From contig NZ_FRCN01000006.1 of the NCBI RefSeq assembly GCF_900142925.1, positions 248,001 through 312,000 of the forward strand: a stretch of 64,000 bases of DNA, read 5' to 3'. Each line of letters opens with the position of its first letter. Position 1 is the first letter of the stretch. The notes beneath the pieces are model-generated. The model worked only from the letters and a program-made list of their open reading frames with translations, did no database searches and was not told where the DNA came from. Position numbers and translations under genes: made by a program. This DNA comes from Chitinophaga sp. CF418 (GTDB taxonomy: Bacteria > Bacteroidota > Bacteroidia > Chitinophagales > Chitinophagaceae). Below are positions 26,167 to 35,540 of the stretch, in pieces.

Positions 26167-29100
26167 ATGTCATTAGTCACAAGCGCACTGAAAAAGCCAT
26201 TGTCCGTGGTGGTTCTTACCCTGGGCATGTTCCTGTTTTCAGTACTGGCTGTTATGAACATTCCGATAGACATCTTTCCAAAGCTGAACCTGCCGACTAT
26301 TTACGTCATAGAGCCCTATGGCGGTATGTCGCCCCAGCAGATGGAAGGATTCTTCGCTACCCGTTTACAGGATCAGTTCCTGTATGTAAACGGGATCAAA
26401 AACATCAGCAGTAAGAATATACAGGGGCTTACTATGATCAAGCTTTCTTTTTATGAGAATACCAATATGGCGGAGGCTTCGGCGCAGGTGGCCTTACAGG
26501 TGAACAGGGCGATGAAGTTCTTTCCGCCGGGCGCATTGCCGCCACAGGTAGTTCGTTTCGATGCATCTTCGTTACCGGTGGGACAATTGGTGTTCAGTTG
26601 TCCGAACCGGTCGCTGAAAGATATCTATGACCTGGCCAATACGCGTGTAAGGCCCATGTTTGGCGCTGTACCGGGATTGTCGGCGCCACCACCTTTTGGT
26701 GCGAACTCCCGCTCTGTGATTGTTAATGTAGATCCTGACCGTCTGCGTAGTTACAATATGACTGCTGATGAAGTGGTGGAGGCAATTGCGAAGAACAATG
26801 TAATGACGCCTTCGGGAAACATCCGCATCAACAATACGATGTATGTAACCACTATCAACTCACTCGAAAAGGAAGTGAAAGATTTCGGGGATATTCCTAT
26901 TACAACGAACGGTAATTCTACCGTGTTTATCAGGGATGTAGCGCATGTATCCGATGCTGCCGACATAACGGTGGATTATGCATTGGTGAATGGAAGGCGC
27001 TCTGTTTACATCCCTGTCGTGAAAACTGCGGATGCTTCCACCTGGGATGTAGTCAAAGAACTAAAGGCCAGACTGCCGGAGATGCAGAGTCTTTTATCTG
27101 AAGATGTGAAGGTAACTTATGAGTTTGACCAGTCCGTGTTTGTGATCAATGCTGTAAAAAGTCTGCTGACAGAGGGGATATTGGGAGCATTGCTGACAGG
27201 ATTGATGGTGTTGTTGTTCCTGAAGGACCTGCGGAGTTGTCTTGTAGTGGTGATCACTATACCGATCGCTATTCTGGCGGCAGTATTGGGATTACAGCTG
27301 GCAGGGCAGACTATCAATCTGATGACATTAAGCGGGCTGGCATTAGCTATCGGCGTGCTGGTGGATCAGGCAACGGTGACGATAGAAAATATTCATCAGC
27401 ACCTTGAAATGGGGAAATCCAAGCGGCAGGCTATTTATGAAGCCAGTGAGGAGATTGCATTCCCTTTGTTGCTGATACTGTTGTGTATACTGGCGGTGTT
27501 TGCACCTTCGCTGATCATGACGGGTGTGCCGAAGGCTATGTTTCTGCCTTTGTCGTTGTCAATTGGCTTTGCGATGATCGCGTCCTACTTTGCGGCACAG
27601 TCGCTGGTACCAGTGTTGGCCAACTGGTGGCTGAAGGAGGGCAAGTTCAATCATGGACTAGTGTTGGATGAAGAAGAGATCAGGCAGGTAAGGCATGATC
27701 AGGCGCAACATGGAGCGAATGGTTTTGAGCGTTTCAAGAACCGTTTTGTGTCATTACTGGAATGGCTGGGCAGACGCTCCCGTTGGGTGATAAGCGTGTA
27801 TGTTATACTGGCGTTTGGAATTGCGGGTGCGGCTTTTATGATTATCGGGAAAGATCTGATGCCACATGTGAATACAGGGCAATTTCAGTTGAGATTGAAG
27901 GAGCCGGACGGTACGCGGCTCGAGAGAACGGAGGAGAAAGTACATGAGGTCCTGGCATTGATCGACAGTACGGTGAATGGAAATGTGGCGATCAGCTCCG
28001 GGTATGTAGGGCTGGTGCCGAGCAGTTATGGCACGAGTAACCTGTATGTGTTTAATGCGGGTACTCATGAAGCGGTATTACAGGTCAATCTGAATGAGGA
28101 TTACAAAGTTGATATAGAAGAGCTCAAAGATGAATTAAGAGCCCGTATTAAGGCCAGAATGCCCGAAATGCGTGTAAGCTTTGAACCGGTGGACATGACG
28201 GAAAAGATCATGGCGCAGGGAGCTGCTACGCCCATTGAAGTGAGGGTGGCAGGAAAGGACATGAAACAGATAGCAGCCTATGCAGGAGAATTGGTGGATA
28301 AGCTGAAAAAGGTGGATTTCCTCCGGGATGTACAGATCGCGCAGCCGCTGCATTATCCGGTGATTAATATCAACATCGACAGGTTCAAGGTAGCACAGAT
28401 GGGATTGAATATGTACCAGGTGGCCCGTTCTGTAACGGCATCCACATCGTCCAGCCGCTTTACGGAAAAGAACCAATGGCTGGATGAGAAGGTCGCCTAT
28501 ACTTACCAGGTGCAGGTACAGGTGCCGGAATATATCATGCAGACCATTAATGATCTGAAGGAGATACCACTTATTAAGGGGCAGCCAAGGCCTGTGTTGG
28601 GAGATGTAGCCACTTTTTCCAATGGTGAGATGCCCGGAGAATTTGACCGGTCGGGAACAAGGCGTTTTGTGACGGTGAGTGCTAACATCAAAGGGAAGGA
28701 CCTGGGAGCGGCGACCAAGACTGTGCAGACAGCGATCAACGAAATGGGAGAACCGCCGAGAGGACTGAAGGTAGAGCTGAAGGGTAGTTCCAGTCTGCTG
28801 GTAGATACATTGTCCAGCTTACAGAATGGTTTGATGCTTGCTATCGTGGTGATCTTCTTATTGCTGGCTGCTAATTACCAGTCATTCAAGCTAAGTTTTG
28901 TGGTGCTGATAACCGTACCTGCTGTTATAGCGGGCGCCTTGATCATGCTGTTGCTGACAGGGGCTACCCTGAACCTGCAGTCTTATATGGGTATGATCAT
29001 GTCGACAGGTGTATCTGTTGCGAATGCGATCCTGATCGTGACCAATGCGGAGAAGCTCCGGTTGGAATACCGGGATGCTTATAAGGCCGCCATTGTTAGT

Positions 29101-29370
29101 GCAGGCATCCGTTTGCGGCCTATCCTGATGACCAGTTTGGCAATGATAGCGGGTATGATCCCTATGGCAACGGGATTGGGTGAATCAGGAGATCAGACCG
29201 CGCCGCTGGGCCGGGCGGTGATAGGAGGCCTGATCGCCTCCACACTGGCGGCCCTGCTGATCTTACCGCTTGTATATGCCGCCATCCAGCGGAAAGCCTC
29301 TTATGAGGATCCTTCACTGATGCCTGAAAACAAAATCAAAAAACCTAAAATAGCGACCACTCATGTATAA
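26167..29370 (+). CDS. RND efflux transporter permease
   Basis: A 1067-residue inner-membrane pump of the AcrB fold: helix 1 at about 12-32, a large periplasmic loop, helices 2-6 (about 330-540), second loop, helices 8-12 (about 880-1040). The proton-relay residues differ from AcrB: where AcrB TM4 has Asp407-Asp408, this protein has Asp-Gln (VLVDQATVTIENIHQH), and the TM10 Lys940 position is Ala (SVANAILIVTNAE). The Arg and Thr of RLRPILMTSLA are kept. So it belongs to a divergent RND group, and neither drug nor metal specificity can be assigned. It overlaps the adaptor gene by 8 bp. Confidence 0.94.
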   Translation: MSLVTSALKKPLSVVVLTLGMFLFSVLAVMNIPIDIFPKLNLPTIYVIEPYGGMSPQQMEGFFATRLQDQFLYVNGIKNISSKNIQGLTMIKLSFYENTNMAEASAQVALQVNRAMKFFPPGALPPQVVRFDASSLPVGQLVFSCPNRSLKDIYDLANTRVRPMFGAVPGLSAPPPFGANSRSVIVNVDPDRLRSYNMTADEVVEAIAKNNVMTPSGNIRINNTMYVTTINSLEKEVKDFGDIPITTNGNSTVFIRDVAHVSDAADITVDYALVNGRRSVYIPVVKTADASTWDVVKELKARLPEMQSLLSEDVKVTYEFDQSVFVINAVKSLLTEGILGALLTGLMVLLFLKDLRSCLVVVITIPIAILAAVLGLQLAGQTINLMTLSGLALAIGVLVDQATVTIENIHQHLEMGKSKRQAIYEASEEIAFPLLLILLCILAVFAPSLIMTGVPKAMFLPLSLSIGFAMIASYFAAQSLVPVLANWWLKEGKFNHGLVLDEEEIRQVRHDQAQHGANGFERFKNRFVSLLEWLGRRSRWVISVYVILAFGIAGAAFMIIGKDLMPHVNTGQFQLRLKEPDGTRLERTEEKVHEVLALIDSTVNGNVAISSGYVGLVPSSYGTSNLYVFNAGTHEAVLQVNLNEDYKVDIEELKDELRARIKARMPEMRVSFEPVDMTEKIMAQGAATPIEVRVAGKDMKQIAAYAGELVDKLKKVDFLRDVQIAQPLHYPVININIDRFKVAQMGLNMYQVARSVTASTSSSRFTEKNQWLDEKVAYTYQVQVQVPEYIMQTINDLKEIPLIKGQPRPVLGDVATFSNGEMPGEFDRSGTRRFVTVSANIKGKDLGAATKTVQTAINEMGEPPRGLKVELKGSSSLLVDTLSSLQNGLMLAIVVIFLLLAANYQSFKLSFVVLITVPAVIAGALIMLLLTGATLNLQSYMGMIMSTGVSVANAILIVTNAEKLRLEYRDAYKAAIVSAGIRLRPILMTSLAMIAGMIPMATGLGESGDQTAPLGRAVIGGLIASTLAALLILPLVYAAIQRKASYEDPSLMPENKIKKPKIATTHV

Positions 29371-30448
29371 ATATCTGTTCACTATAGGCCTGCTGGCAGC
29401 ATTGTTCACTGCCTGCCATGAAAAGGCCCCCCAAAAGAAAGTCGCCGGTAAAAGCGATAAAGGCAGGAAATATGAACTGGCAACAGTTGTTCATGAACCA
29501 CTTTCGTCTGATATACAATTGCCTGCAGTATTAGAAGCGTATCAGCGGGTGAGTATTTATCCGCGGGTGAATGGTTTTGTAAAAACCGTGACGGTCGATA
29601 GGGGCAGTGTGGTACGTAAAGGAGAGGTGCTGATCACGCTGGATGCTCCGGAGATCGTTCAGCAATATTTTGCCGCACAGTCCAGGTATCTGCAGGCGAG
29701 GGCGGTATTAGCGGCTTCTAAAGATAACTACGAGCGTACGCTTGCAGTGAGTGAGACCCCGGGTACTATTTCCGCACATGATATAGAAGTTGCCAATGCC
29801 CGTATGACGGCAGACAGCGCCATTATGAACAGCGAGCTGGCGAATTTCCGGGCGCTGGAAGCTACCAGAAACTATTTAACGGTTACCGCGCCTTTTGATG
29901 GCGTGATCACAGAACGTAATGTGCATCCGGGCGCCTTAGTGGGACCGGGAACAAAACTCGATGGCGGTGCTATGCTGATGTTGGAACAGGAAGACCGCCT
30001 GCGCCTGGTTGTACAGGTGCCGGAGGTGTATAGTGCACAACTGTCGGCAGCAAGGCAGGTATCCTTTCATGTGAATGCCTTACCCGGGAAAGTATTTGCC
30101 GGAGCTATCAGTCGCCAGGCCGGTTCACTGAATGACCGTTATCGTTCTGAAGCTGTAGAAGTGGATGTCCAGAATATACAGCATCAACTAAAACCTGGGA
30201 TGTATGCAGAGATCACTATTCCCGTTACCGGTTCAGTACAGGCAATGGTGGTGCCCGGTAGTGCTATCGTGACCTCCACAGAAAAGAAGTATGTAGTCGC
30301 GATCCGGGAGGGTTATACACACTGGATCGATGTGCAGGAGGGGAATCATCACAGCGATTCTTCTGAAGTGTTTGGTAGTTTGATGCCGGGAGACAAGGTG
30401 ATTGTTCATGCGAATGATGAAATAAAAGAAGGGATCAGGATTGACTAG
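29363..30448 (+). CDS. Efflux RND periplasmic adaptor, lipoprotein
   Basis: A 361-residue membrane-fusion protein. The signal ends in lipobox LFTAC with acylated Cys18. The order is barrel-sandwich (lipoyl) half VNGFVKTVTVDRGSVVRKGEVLITLDAPE, alpha-helical hairpin (about 100-165), second lipoyl half (LTVTAPFDGVITERNVHPGALV), beta barrel and membrane-proximal domain. It links the pump at 26167 with the TolC protein at 24727. The 8-bp overlap with the pump gene shows coupled translation. Confidence 0.94.
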   Translation: MYKYLFTIGLLAALFTACHEKAPQKKVAGKSDKGRKYELATVVHEPLSSDIQLPAVLEAYQRVSIYPRVNGFVKTVTVDRGSVVRKGEVLITLDAPEIVQQYFAAQSRYLQARAVLAASKDNYERTLAVSETPGTISAHDIEVANARMTADSAIMNSELANFRALEATRNYLTVTAPFDGVITERNVHPGALVGPGTKLDGGAMLMLEQEDRLRLVVQVPEVYSAQLSAARQVSFHVNALPGKVFAGAISRQAGSLNDRYRSEAVEVDVQNIQHQLKPGMYAEITIPVTGSVQAMVVPGSAIVTSTEKKYVVAIREGYTHWIDVQEGNHHSDSSEVFGSLMPGDKVIVHANDEIKEGIRID

Positions 30449-30464
30449 ATTGGCGCGGAGCACG

Positions 30465-30606
30465 TCTCAGAATTATGAGAGAAAGAAAGGAACAAGGATC
30501 GATTGGATAAGGATAAAGAACGTCTCGAAATTGTGAGATAAAGGCGGGAATAAGGGCAGATCAGAATGGAGAAGTGGAGGTGTCTCAAAGGAATTGAGGC
30601 ACCTCC
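30465..30606 (+). terminator. Three successive small hairpins after the efflux operon
   Basis: TCTCA/TGAGA at 30465-30480, a similar TCTCG-N8-GAGA unit at about 30523-30538, and a stronger stem at 30576-30606 (GGAGGTGTCTCAA against TTGAGGCACCTCC, one wobble pair) follow the adaptor stop. None has a T run, so they may stabilise the mRNA end or act as a weak terminator. Confidence 0.45.
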
Positions 30607-30641
30607 CTGTTATGTGCGCCATGTGAAAAGCGCCGTAAGGC

Positions 30642-30767
30642 TTAAACAGTCCATCCGTAAGGGACGTACTCATTCTCAAAGCTGCCATCATCGTACAGTT
30701 TGACCATGGCATAACCGTTGTCGTCAGCAGCGCATAAATACTTGATATGTTTTGGGGTGTTATACCT
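30642..30767 (-). pseudogene. Remnant of a small protein gene (41 codons, no start)
   Basis: On the minus strand, codons from AGG at 30767 to TAA at 30642 read RYNTPKHIKYL, then CAADDNGYAMVKLYDDGS, then FENEYVPYGWTV. This has natural protein character (balanced composition, codon use like the neighbours) but a TGA stands directly before it and there is no start codon. It is best read as the C-terminal end of a decayed gene. A frameshifted or non-canonically started peptide is a weaker alternative. Family unknown. Confidence 0.4.
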
Positions 30768-30857
30768 TCAATTAAAATATTCCCGACAAAATAACAAGTG
30801 AAAGACAATATTTGGGGACGCGGAGGGAGACTGTATCCGGCTTATAAAAACGAAAAA

Positions 30858-30885
30858 GGGCAAGGCTCTTTAAAGACCCTTGCCC
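30858..30885 (-). terminator. Terminator of the PAP2 gene
   Basis: GGGCAAGG and CCTTGCCC form an 8-bp stem around CTCTTTAAAGAC; on the minus strand the stem runs into TTTTTCG. It lies 22 bp past the PAP2 stop codon. Confidence 0.8.
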
Positions 30886-30906
30886 TCAAATATGATTTAA
30901 TTACAA

Positions 30907-31770
30907 TTACCTCATCAACATCATTGAAAGCCCTACAGACTTCCACTCCGCATTGTAATTAGGCATCAACATTATCTTTGTGGATGAATGCTCCGGATTA
31001 TGCACAAAGAGGCGCTGCAGTTTGGGATACATCCAGTAAGCCGCTTTTGTACTCAGAATACCAAGACCTGCACCTGTAACCACATCACTTACCCAGTGAC
31101 GGTTGTTATAGATGCGAAGCGCACCGGTAGTAGCAGCTACCGCATAACCGGCTACGCCATACCAGGGACTTACCTCATGATATTCCTCCCACATGAACTG
31201 TGCACTCATAAATGCGATAGCAGTATGCCCGGAAGGGAAGGAGTTATAAGTACTGCCATCAGGACGAAGCCTGTTGGTAGCACTCTTAATCGCGAGGGTG
31301 CTTCCGGTGGCTATGAGAGTAGACATGCCGAACAGCATGGTACGGTCAGCGAAGTTATGTTTACCATGAATACCTGCCATATTCAGCGCGTATACTGCAG
31401 CTGCGGGGGCCCATTTCAGGTAATCATCGACATTGGTGTGGAAGGTAGCATGGTCTTCCATGACTTCTTTTCTTGTCGACATATCCAGGGAGCGCAATGA
31501 GCCACCACCGAGCGACACGGCGCCATAGGTCAACATAGCTGTAGGAACGATGATGCTTACCAGCCTGGCGTTGTAATTTGGAATGCTACGTTTATAATTC
31601 AGATTCGTATTAAATACCGGAACTGGTGTATCATCTTTCTCTGATGTAGTGGTTGGCACAACATTTGCCGGACTGGTGGTATCCGCACTAATCCCCGCAA
31701 TAGTTGTGTCTGCAGCAGCATAGGAAGCGTATGTCAACAGTTGCAGGCTAAGCAGTAAGAACAATCTCAT
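30907..31770 (-). CDS. PAP2-family phosphatase, exported
   Basis: A 287-residue protein with signal peptide (RLFLLLSLQLLTYASYAAA) and a vanadium-haloperoxidase/PAP2 core. The three motifs are present: KSATNRLRP, SFPSGHTAIAF, and RIYNNRHWVSDVVTGAGLG, giving the phosphate-binding Arg/Lys and the catalytic His pair. Members dephosphorylate lipid phosphates such as undecaprenyl pyrophosphate, phosphatidic acid or lipid A. Several hydrophobic segments suggest membrane attachment. It is divergent from the fluoride riboswitch/CLC gene. Substrate cannot be told from sequence. Confidence 0.9.
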   Translation of the reverse strand: MRLFLLLSLQLLTYASYAAADTTIAGISADTTSPANVVPTTTSEKDDTPVPVFNTNLNYKRSIPNYNARLVSIIVPTAMLTYGAVSLGGGSLRSLDMSTRKEVMEDHATFHTNVDDYLKWAPAAAVYALNMAGIHGKHNFADRTMLFGMSTLIATGSTLAIKSATNRLRPDGSTYNSFPSGHTAIAFMSAQFMWEEYHEVSPWYGVAGYAVAATTGALRIYNNRHWVSDVVTGAGLGILSTKAAYWMYPKLQRLFVHNPEHSSTKIMLMPNYNAEWKSVGLSMMLMR

Positions 31771-31905
31771 ATTTGACTTGGTAAATTCTGTTTATGTAAC
31801 TGGTAATACTATTTAAATTAATACAAAATTGCCAAAAGAAACTGTAGAGATTCTAAAAATCCCACGTCTTTAACTATATTTTCACTTTTTTACACTTACA
31901 AATGG

Positions 31906-31913
31906 TATATTTG
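31906..31913 (+). promoter_or_regulatory. Promoter -7 box before the fluoride riboswitch
   Basis: TATATTTG fits TAnnTTTG. The expected start of transcription 5-8 bp later falls exactly at the 5' end of the aptamer at about 31919, which strengthens both calls. The -33 region is a T-rich stretch rather than a clean TTTG. Confidence 0.6.
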
Positions 31914-31918
31914 TGTTA

Positions 31919-31996
31919 TACCAGGAAATGGTGTCTTCCTGCACAAGAACCGTCTTCGCCCATGTAATAAGGGCAAGTCTGATGGCGCCTGCAAAT
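31919..31996 (+). ncRNA. Fluoride riboswitch (crcB motif)
   Basis: The segment carries the crcB-motif parts in order: AGGAA-ATGGTGTC-TTCCT hairpin (31923-31940), AAGAACCG, a second hairpin CTTCGCCC/GGGCAAG (about 31954-31977), and CTGATGGCGCC. Loop bases GGTGTC (31930-31935) can pair with GGCGCC (31984-31989), the pseudoknot that builds the fluoride pocket. The layout matches the Pseudomonas syringae aptamer part by part. The gene 60 bp downstream encodes a CLC-type channel/antiporter, a known fluoride exporter class. Fluoride binding would raise expression. The expression platform was not resolved. Confidence 0.9.
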
Positions 31997-32055
31997 AACC
32001 ACCTCCCTATATATACAACGGGAGAAATAAGCAATTCGTATTTATTTGTAGGCTA

Positions 32056-33342
32056 ATGAAATATTTCAGGCATTCTGTTGAACAATTGAAGATCGCATAT
32101 CAGTTGATCCGGTGGACGGCGATCATTATTCCGGTATCTCTCCTTGTAGGATCTCTCGTTGCTTTATTCCTCTGGTTACTGGAGCAGGTAACCATCATTC
32201 GCCAGGAACATGGCTGGTTGCTCTATTTGTTGCCTCTTGCGGGCATCCTGATCTACTTTTTATATAAGAAGCTGGGTAGCAATGCTGAAGCCGGTAATAA
32301 TCTCATTATGGATGAGATCCACGAGCCGGGTGGCGGCGTACCCGTCAGGATGGCGCCCCTGGTATTGGCAACAACAATCATTACCCATCTGTTTGGGGGC
32401 TCTGCCGGAAGGGAGGGTACTGCCGTGCAGATAGGAGGCAGTATGGCGAATATGCTGGCCCGCTGGATGCGGCTATCCGCTGCCGACCTGCGTATTATAT
32501 TAATGGCGGGAATAGCGGCCGGTTTCGGGGCTGTTTTTGGTACGCCGCTGACGGGTGCTGTATTTGCGCTGGAAGTACTCGCTATTGGCCTGATCCGCTA
32601 TGATGCCCTGATTCCCTGCCTGATTGCCGCTGTATTCGGAGATATCGTATGTTCTGCCTGGGGCATTCAACACACACACTACCAGATTCTTTTTGACCAG
32701 AAAAATATAATCTTCCATTTTGTACATTTCGATTTTGTGTTACTTGCGAAAGTAATTGTGGGTGGTGTTGCCTTTGGTCTTGCCAGCTACCTCTTTTCTG
32801 TTTGCATACATAACATCAAAGCCAGTGCTAAGAAATGGATCCGGCCGGCCTGGCTGATCCCGGTAGCAGGAGGGATTATTGTTATTATAGCCTGTTTCCT
32901 GTTGGGTACCCGGGACTACATTGGCCTGGGCGTGACAAGTCCTGATCCCGGTGGCGTTAGTATTGTTTCTGCCTTTAGCAGTACGCCTATCTCATCCTGG
33001 AGCTGGTTATGGAAATTACTGCTGACAGCCATTACCCTTGGCATGGGATTCAAAGGAGGAGAGGTGACACCATTATTCTTTATCGGCGCTACCTTAGGAC
33101 ATACACTGGCAATACTTTTAGGTGCGCCGGTGGATTTGTTTGCAGGTCTCGGATTTATTGCCGTATTTGCAGGTGCCACAAATACTCCTATTGCCTGTAC
33201 TTTAATGGGTGTAGAGCTTTTTGGCACGTCACATGTACTATACTTCGCAGTAGCTTGCTTCACAGCTTATTATTTCAGTGGACATGCCGGCATCTACAGT
33301 GCGCAACGTATAGCGGTACCGAAGAACCATGATATTGATTAA
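32056..33342 (+). CDS. CLC-F type fluoride/proton antiporter
   Basis: A 428-residue CLC-fold membrane protein with about ten hydrophobic segments and no cytosolic CBS domains. The gating-glutamate motif reads [13 protein letters not shown] (Glu120), the GREGT form seen in fluoride-exporting CLC-F proteins, and the usual GSGIP anion motif is replaced by GGGVPV. The later [17 protein letters not shown] segment stands for GxFxP. CLC-F proteins expel fluoride in exchange for protons and are often under fluoride riboswitches, as here. The 5' leader with aptamer makes the functional call much stronger than the protein alone. Next gene on the same strand begins 25 bp later and may be co-transcribed. 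Confidence 0.92.
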   Translation: MKYFRHSVEQLKIAYQLIRWTAIIIPVSLLVGSLVALFLWLLEQVTIIRQEHGWLLYLLPLAGILIYFLYKKLGSNAEAGNNLIMDEIHEPGGGVPVRMAPLVLATTIITHLFGGSAGREGTAVQIGGSMANMLARWMRLSAADLRIILMAGIAAGFGAVFGTPLTGAVFALEVLAIGLIRYDALIPCLIAAVFGDIVCSAWGIQHTHYQILFDQKNIIFHFVHFDFVLLAKVIVGGVAFGLASYLFSVCIHNIKASAKKWIRPAWLIPVAGGIIVIIACFLLGTRDYIGLGVTSPDPGGVSIVSAFSSTPISSWSWLWKLLLTAITLGMGFKGGEVTPLFFIGATLGHTLAILLGAPVDLFAGLGFIAVFAGATNTPIACTLMGVELFGTSHVLYFAVACFTAYYFSGHAGIYSAQRIAVPKNHDID

Positions 33343-33366
33343 CCAGAACAATTTGAATTGAAACTT

Positions 33367-34317
33367 ATGAAGGCTGTAGCCGTTCCCCAGTTTAAGGCCA
33401 TTCCACAGGTAATGGAATTACCTAAACCACAGGTAAAACCAGGGACTGTCCTGGTACGTGTAGCCGCTGCAGGTATTAACCCGTTTGATTGGAAATTAAT
33501 AGATGGTATCCTCGACGGAAAGATGCCACACAATTTTCCTATGGTGCTCGGTGTTGATGGTGCAGGGACCGTTGAAGCAGTAGGAGAAGGTGTTACCCAT
33601 TTCAAGCAGGGCGATAAGATCTATGGGCAATTTATACACTCACCTATTGGCGAGGGCTCTTACGCGGAGTATGTTGTCGTGCCTGAAAAGGCGGCTATCT
33701 CTCACGCGCCTGCCAGCATTTCGCTCGTCGAAGCGGCGGCTATGCCGACTGCCGGGATGACCGCTCTTCAGCTGTTAGAGCGCCTGGGGCTTAAACATGA
33801 GCAGACGCTCTTACTCGTTGGGGCTACCGGTGGTGTAGGATCTTTCATCGTACAACTGGCTAATATGCAGGGGATCTATGTGATTGCTACCGTCAGCGAT
33901 GAAGAAGGTGCGGAAAGGATGAAGAAACTGGGGGCGAAAGAGACGATCAATTACAAGAAAATATCTCTAGAGAAAGAGATAAATGCTAAATATCCGTCGG
34001 GGGTTGAGGGGTTGATTGATCTTGTCAGCGCTGCGCCAGTGTTCAAGGCCATGACAGCATTGGTGAAGGTTGGCGGGGCCGCATTGACGACAGCGTTTGT
34101 GGCGGATAAAGAGGCGTTGAAGGCGAGGGGGATTACAGGAGGAAATTTTGAGACGCAGGGAACGCCGGCATCTTTGGATACGTTGGCGGATGCAGTGGAT
34201 AGTGGGGCATTGAAAGTACCCGTAGGAATGGTGATCAGTATGGAGGAGGTGCCGGAGGCGATTGAGATGAGTCGCAAACTCAAGGGGAAGGGGAAGACGG
34301 TGATCAGGATTGAGTAA
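33367..34317 (+). CDS. NAD(P)-dependent MDR-family oxidoreductase (quinone oxidoreductase-like)
   Basis: A 316-residue medium-chain dehydrogenase/reductase without the zinc-binding cysteines. GroES-like fold at 1-120 (INPFDWKLIDGIL, VLGVDGAGTVEAVGEGV), Rossmann fold from about 140 with GATGGVGSFIVQLA. Members reduce quinones or alpha,beta-unsaturated carbonyls with NADPH and often protect against electrophiles. The ATG at 33367 gives the usual MKAVAV start; a TTG at 33358 would add three residues. It follows the CLC gene closely, but no link to fluoride is known. Confidence 0.88.
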   Translation: MKAVAVPQFKAIPQVMELPKPQVKPGTVLVRVAAAGINPFDWKLIDGILDGKMPHNFPMVLGVDGAGTVEAVGEGVTHFKQGDKIYGQFIHSPIGEGSYAEYVVVPEKAAISHAPASISLVEAAAMPTAGMTALQLLERLGLKHEQTLLLVGATGGVGSFIVQLANMQGIYVIATVSDEEGAERMKKLGAKETINYKKISLEKEINAKYPSGVEGLIDLVSAAPVFKAMTALVKVGGAALTTAFVADKEALKARGITGGNFETQGTPASLDTLADAVDSGALKVPVGMVISMEEVPEAIEMSRKLKGKGKTVIRIE

Positions 34318-34494
34318 AGTAATGCGCACCTTTCCAACGTTGATATTTAAACTGCGTATCTCTATCTGAACCAACGCTGCAGCGGTCTCTCAATAGGTTT
34401 ATCAGGCTCAAAAAATCATTGCCATACCACAAAAAACATGGCAATACCATCCCCTGCATAGCTATCATAATTTTCGATTTGGAGCAATAACGGC

Positions 34495-35445
34495 TCACTC
34501 ATCAACATAATCACTCGCTATATTCAATTTCTCTACTGCTCCTGCATCCAGCTTTAATTGAGTAGCCTTTATAAGATCTTCCAATTGTTTTGTGCTGGTG
34601 GCGCTTACAATAGGGGCGGTGATATCCGGATGTTGTACCAACCATGCGATGGCGACACTGGCGGGAGTTGTTTTGAAGTCTGCGGCTACTTCGTCAAGGG
34701 TTTCGAGGATGCTTTGTCCGCGTTCGTCAAGGTAGCTGGTGGCTTTTTCTCCCCGTGCACTTTGCGCAGCGTCTTCTTTGCTTCTGTATTTTCCGCTGAG
34801 AAAACCGCTGGCTAAAGAGTAGTAGCTGATCACTCCCAGCTGATATTGTTGTGTGATGGGGAGGTATTCTCTTTCAAACTTCTGACGGTCGTATAGATTG
34901 TATAATGGTTGTAAAGACTCATACCTGGGATAACCATTCGTTTCACTGAATTCCAATGATTGTAACAGTCTTTCCGGACTAAAGTTGGATGCGCCAATCA
35001 CTCTTACTTTGCCCGCTTTTATCAGTTTGCCGAAGGCGGCAAGAGTGTCGTCTATGGGTGTGTTAGGATCATCATAATGTGATTGATACAGGTCTATATA
35101 ATCTGTCTGCAGTCTGCGGAGAGATTCTTCTACGGTCTTTTCAATATAGGCAGGTGAGAGATCTCTTACTTTGCCACCACCTACTTTTGTTGAGATGATC
35201 ACCTGATCGCGTTTGCCGCTTTTCTTTAACCACTTGCCGATGATGGTTTCCGATTCACCACCGCTGTTGCCCGGCGCCCAATGAGAATAAGAGTCTGCGG
35301 TGTCTATGGTGTTGAATCCTGCACTTACAAATGCATCCAGTAATGAAAAAGATGTTGCTTCATCTGCTGTCCAGCCAAATACATTTCCGCCGAAAACCAA
35401 GGGTGCAACCTGTAATGCTGATCTGCCCAGTTGTCTTTTTTCCAT
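34495..35445 (-). CDS. Aldo/keto reductase
   Basis: A 316-residue TIM-barrel NADPH-dependent reductase of the YajO/YghZ-like group. Catalytic tetrad candidates are Asp and Tyr in FNTIDTADSYSHW, Lys in VIISTKVGGGK and His in YIDLYQSHYDD. The C-terminal ASATSTKQLEDLIKA segment binds the NADPH phosphate. No signal peptide. It is convergent with the MDR oxidoreductase; a dispersed repeat lies in its upstream region. Substrate unknown; general aldehyde reduction is likely. Confidence 0.9.
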   Translation of the reverse strand: MEKRQLGRSALQVAPLVFGGNVFGWTADEATSFSLLDAFVSAGFNTIDTADSYSHWAPGNSGGESETIIGKWLKKSGKRDQVIISTKVGGGKVRDLSPAYIEKTVEESLRRLQTDYIDLYQSHYDDPNTPIDDTLAAFGKLIKAGKVRVIGASNFSPERLLQSLEFSETNGYPRYESLQPLYNLYDRQKFEREYLPITQQYQLGVISYYSLASGFLSGKYRSKEDAAQSARGEKATSYLDERGQSILETLDEVAADFKTTPASVAIAWLVQHPDITAPIVSATSTKQLEDLIKATQLKLDAGAVEKLNIASDYVDE

Positions 35446-35475
35446 TTACGTTGATTTTTTTATTCGTTTATTAAC

Positions 35476-35540
35476 CGCGTCCCCGTAGTTATCGCTACGT
35501 GCTACAAACACGGCGGCTCCTAACGGAGCTGATCGGATGT
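35476..35540 (+). repeat. Dispersed palindromic intergenic repeat, copy C
   Basis: The copy reads GTCCCCGTAGTTATCGCTACG, TGCTACAAACAC, then GGCGGCTCCTAACGGAGCTGAT. The first hairpin has changed on both arms (CGTAG/CTACG in place of CCGGG/CCCGG), that is compensating changes that keep the stem. It is the only copy located upstream of genes on both sides (aldo/keto reductase and TPS). Confidence 0.75.
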
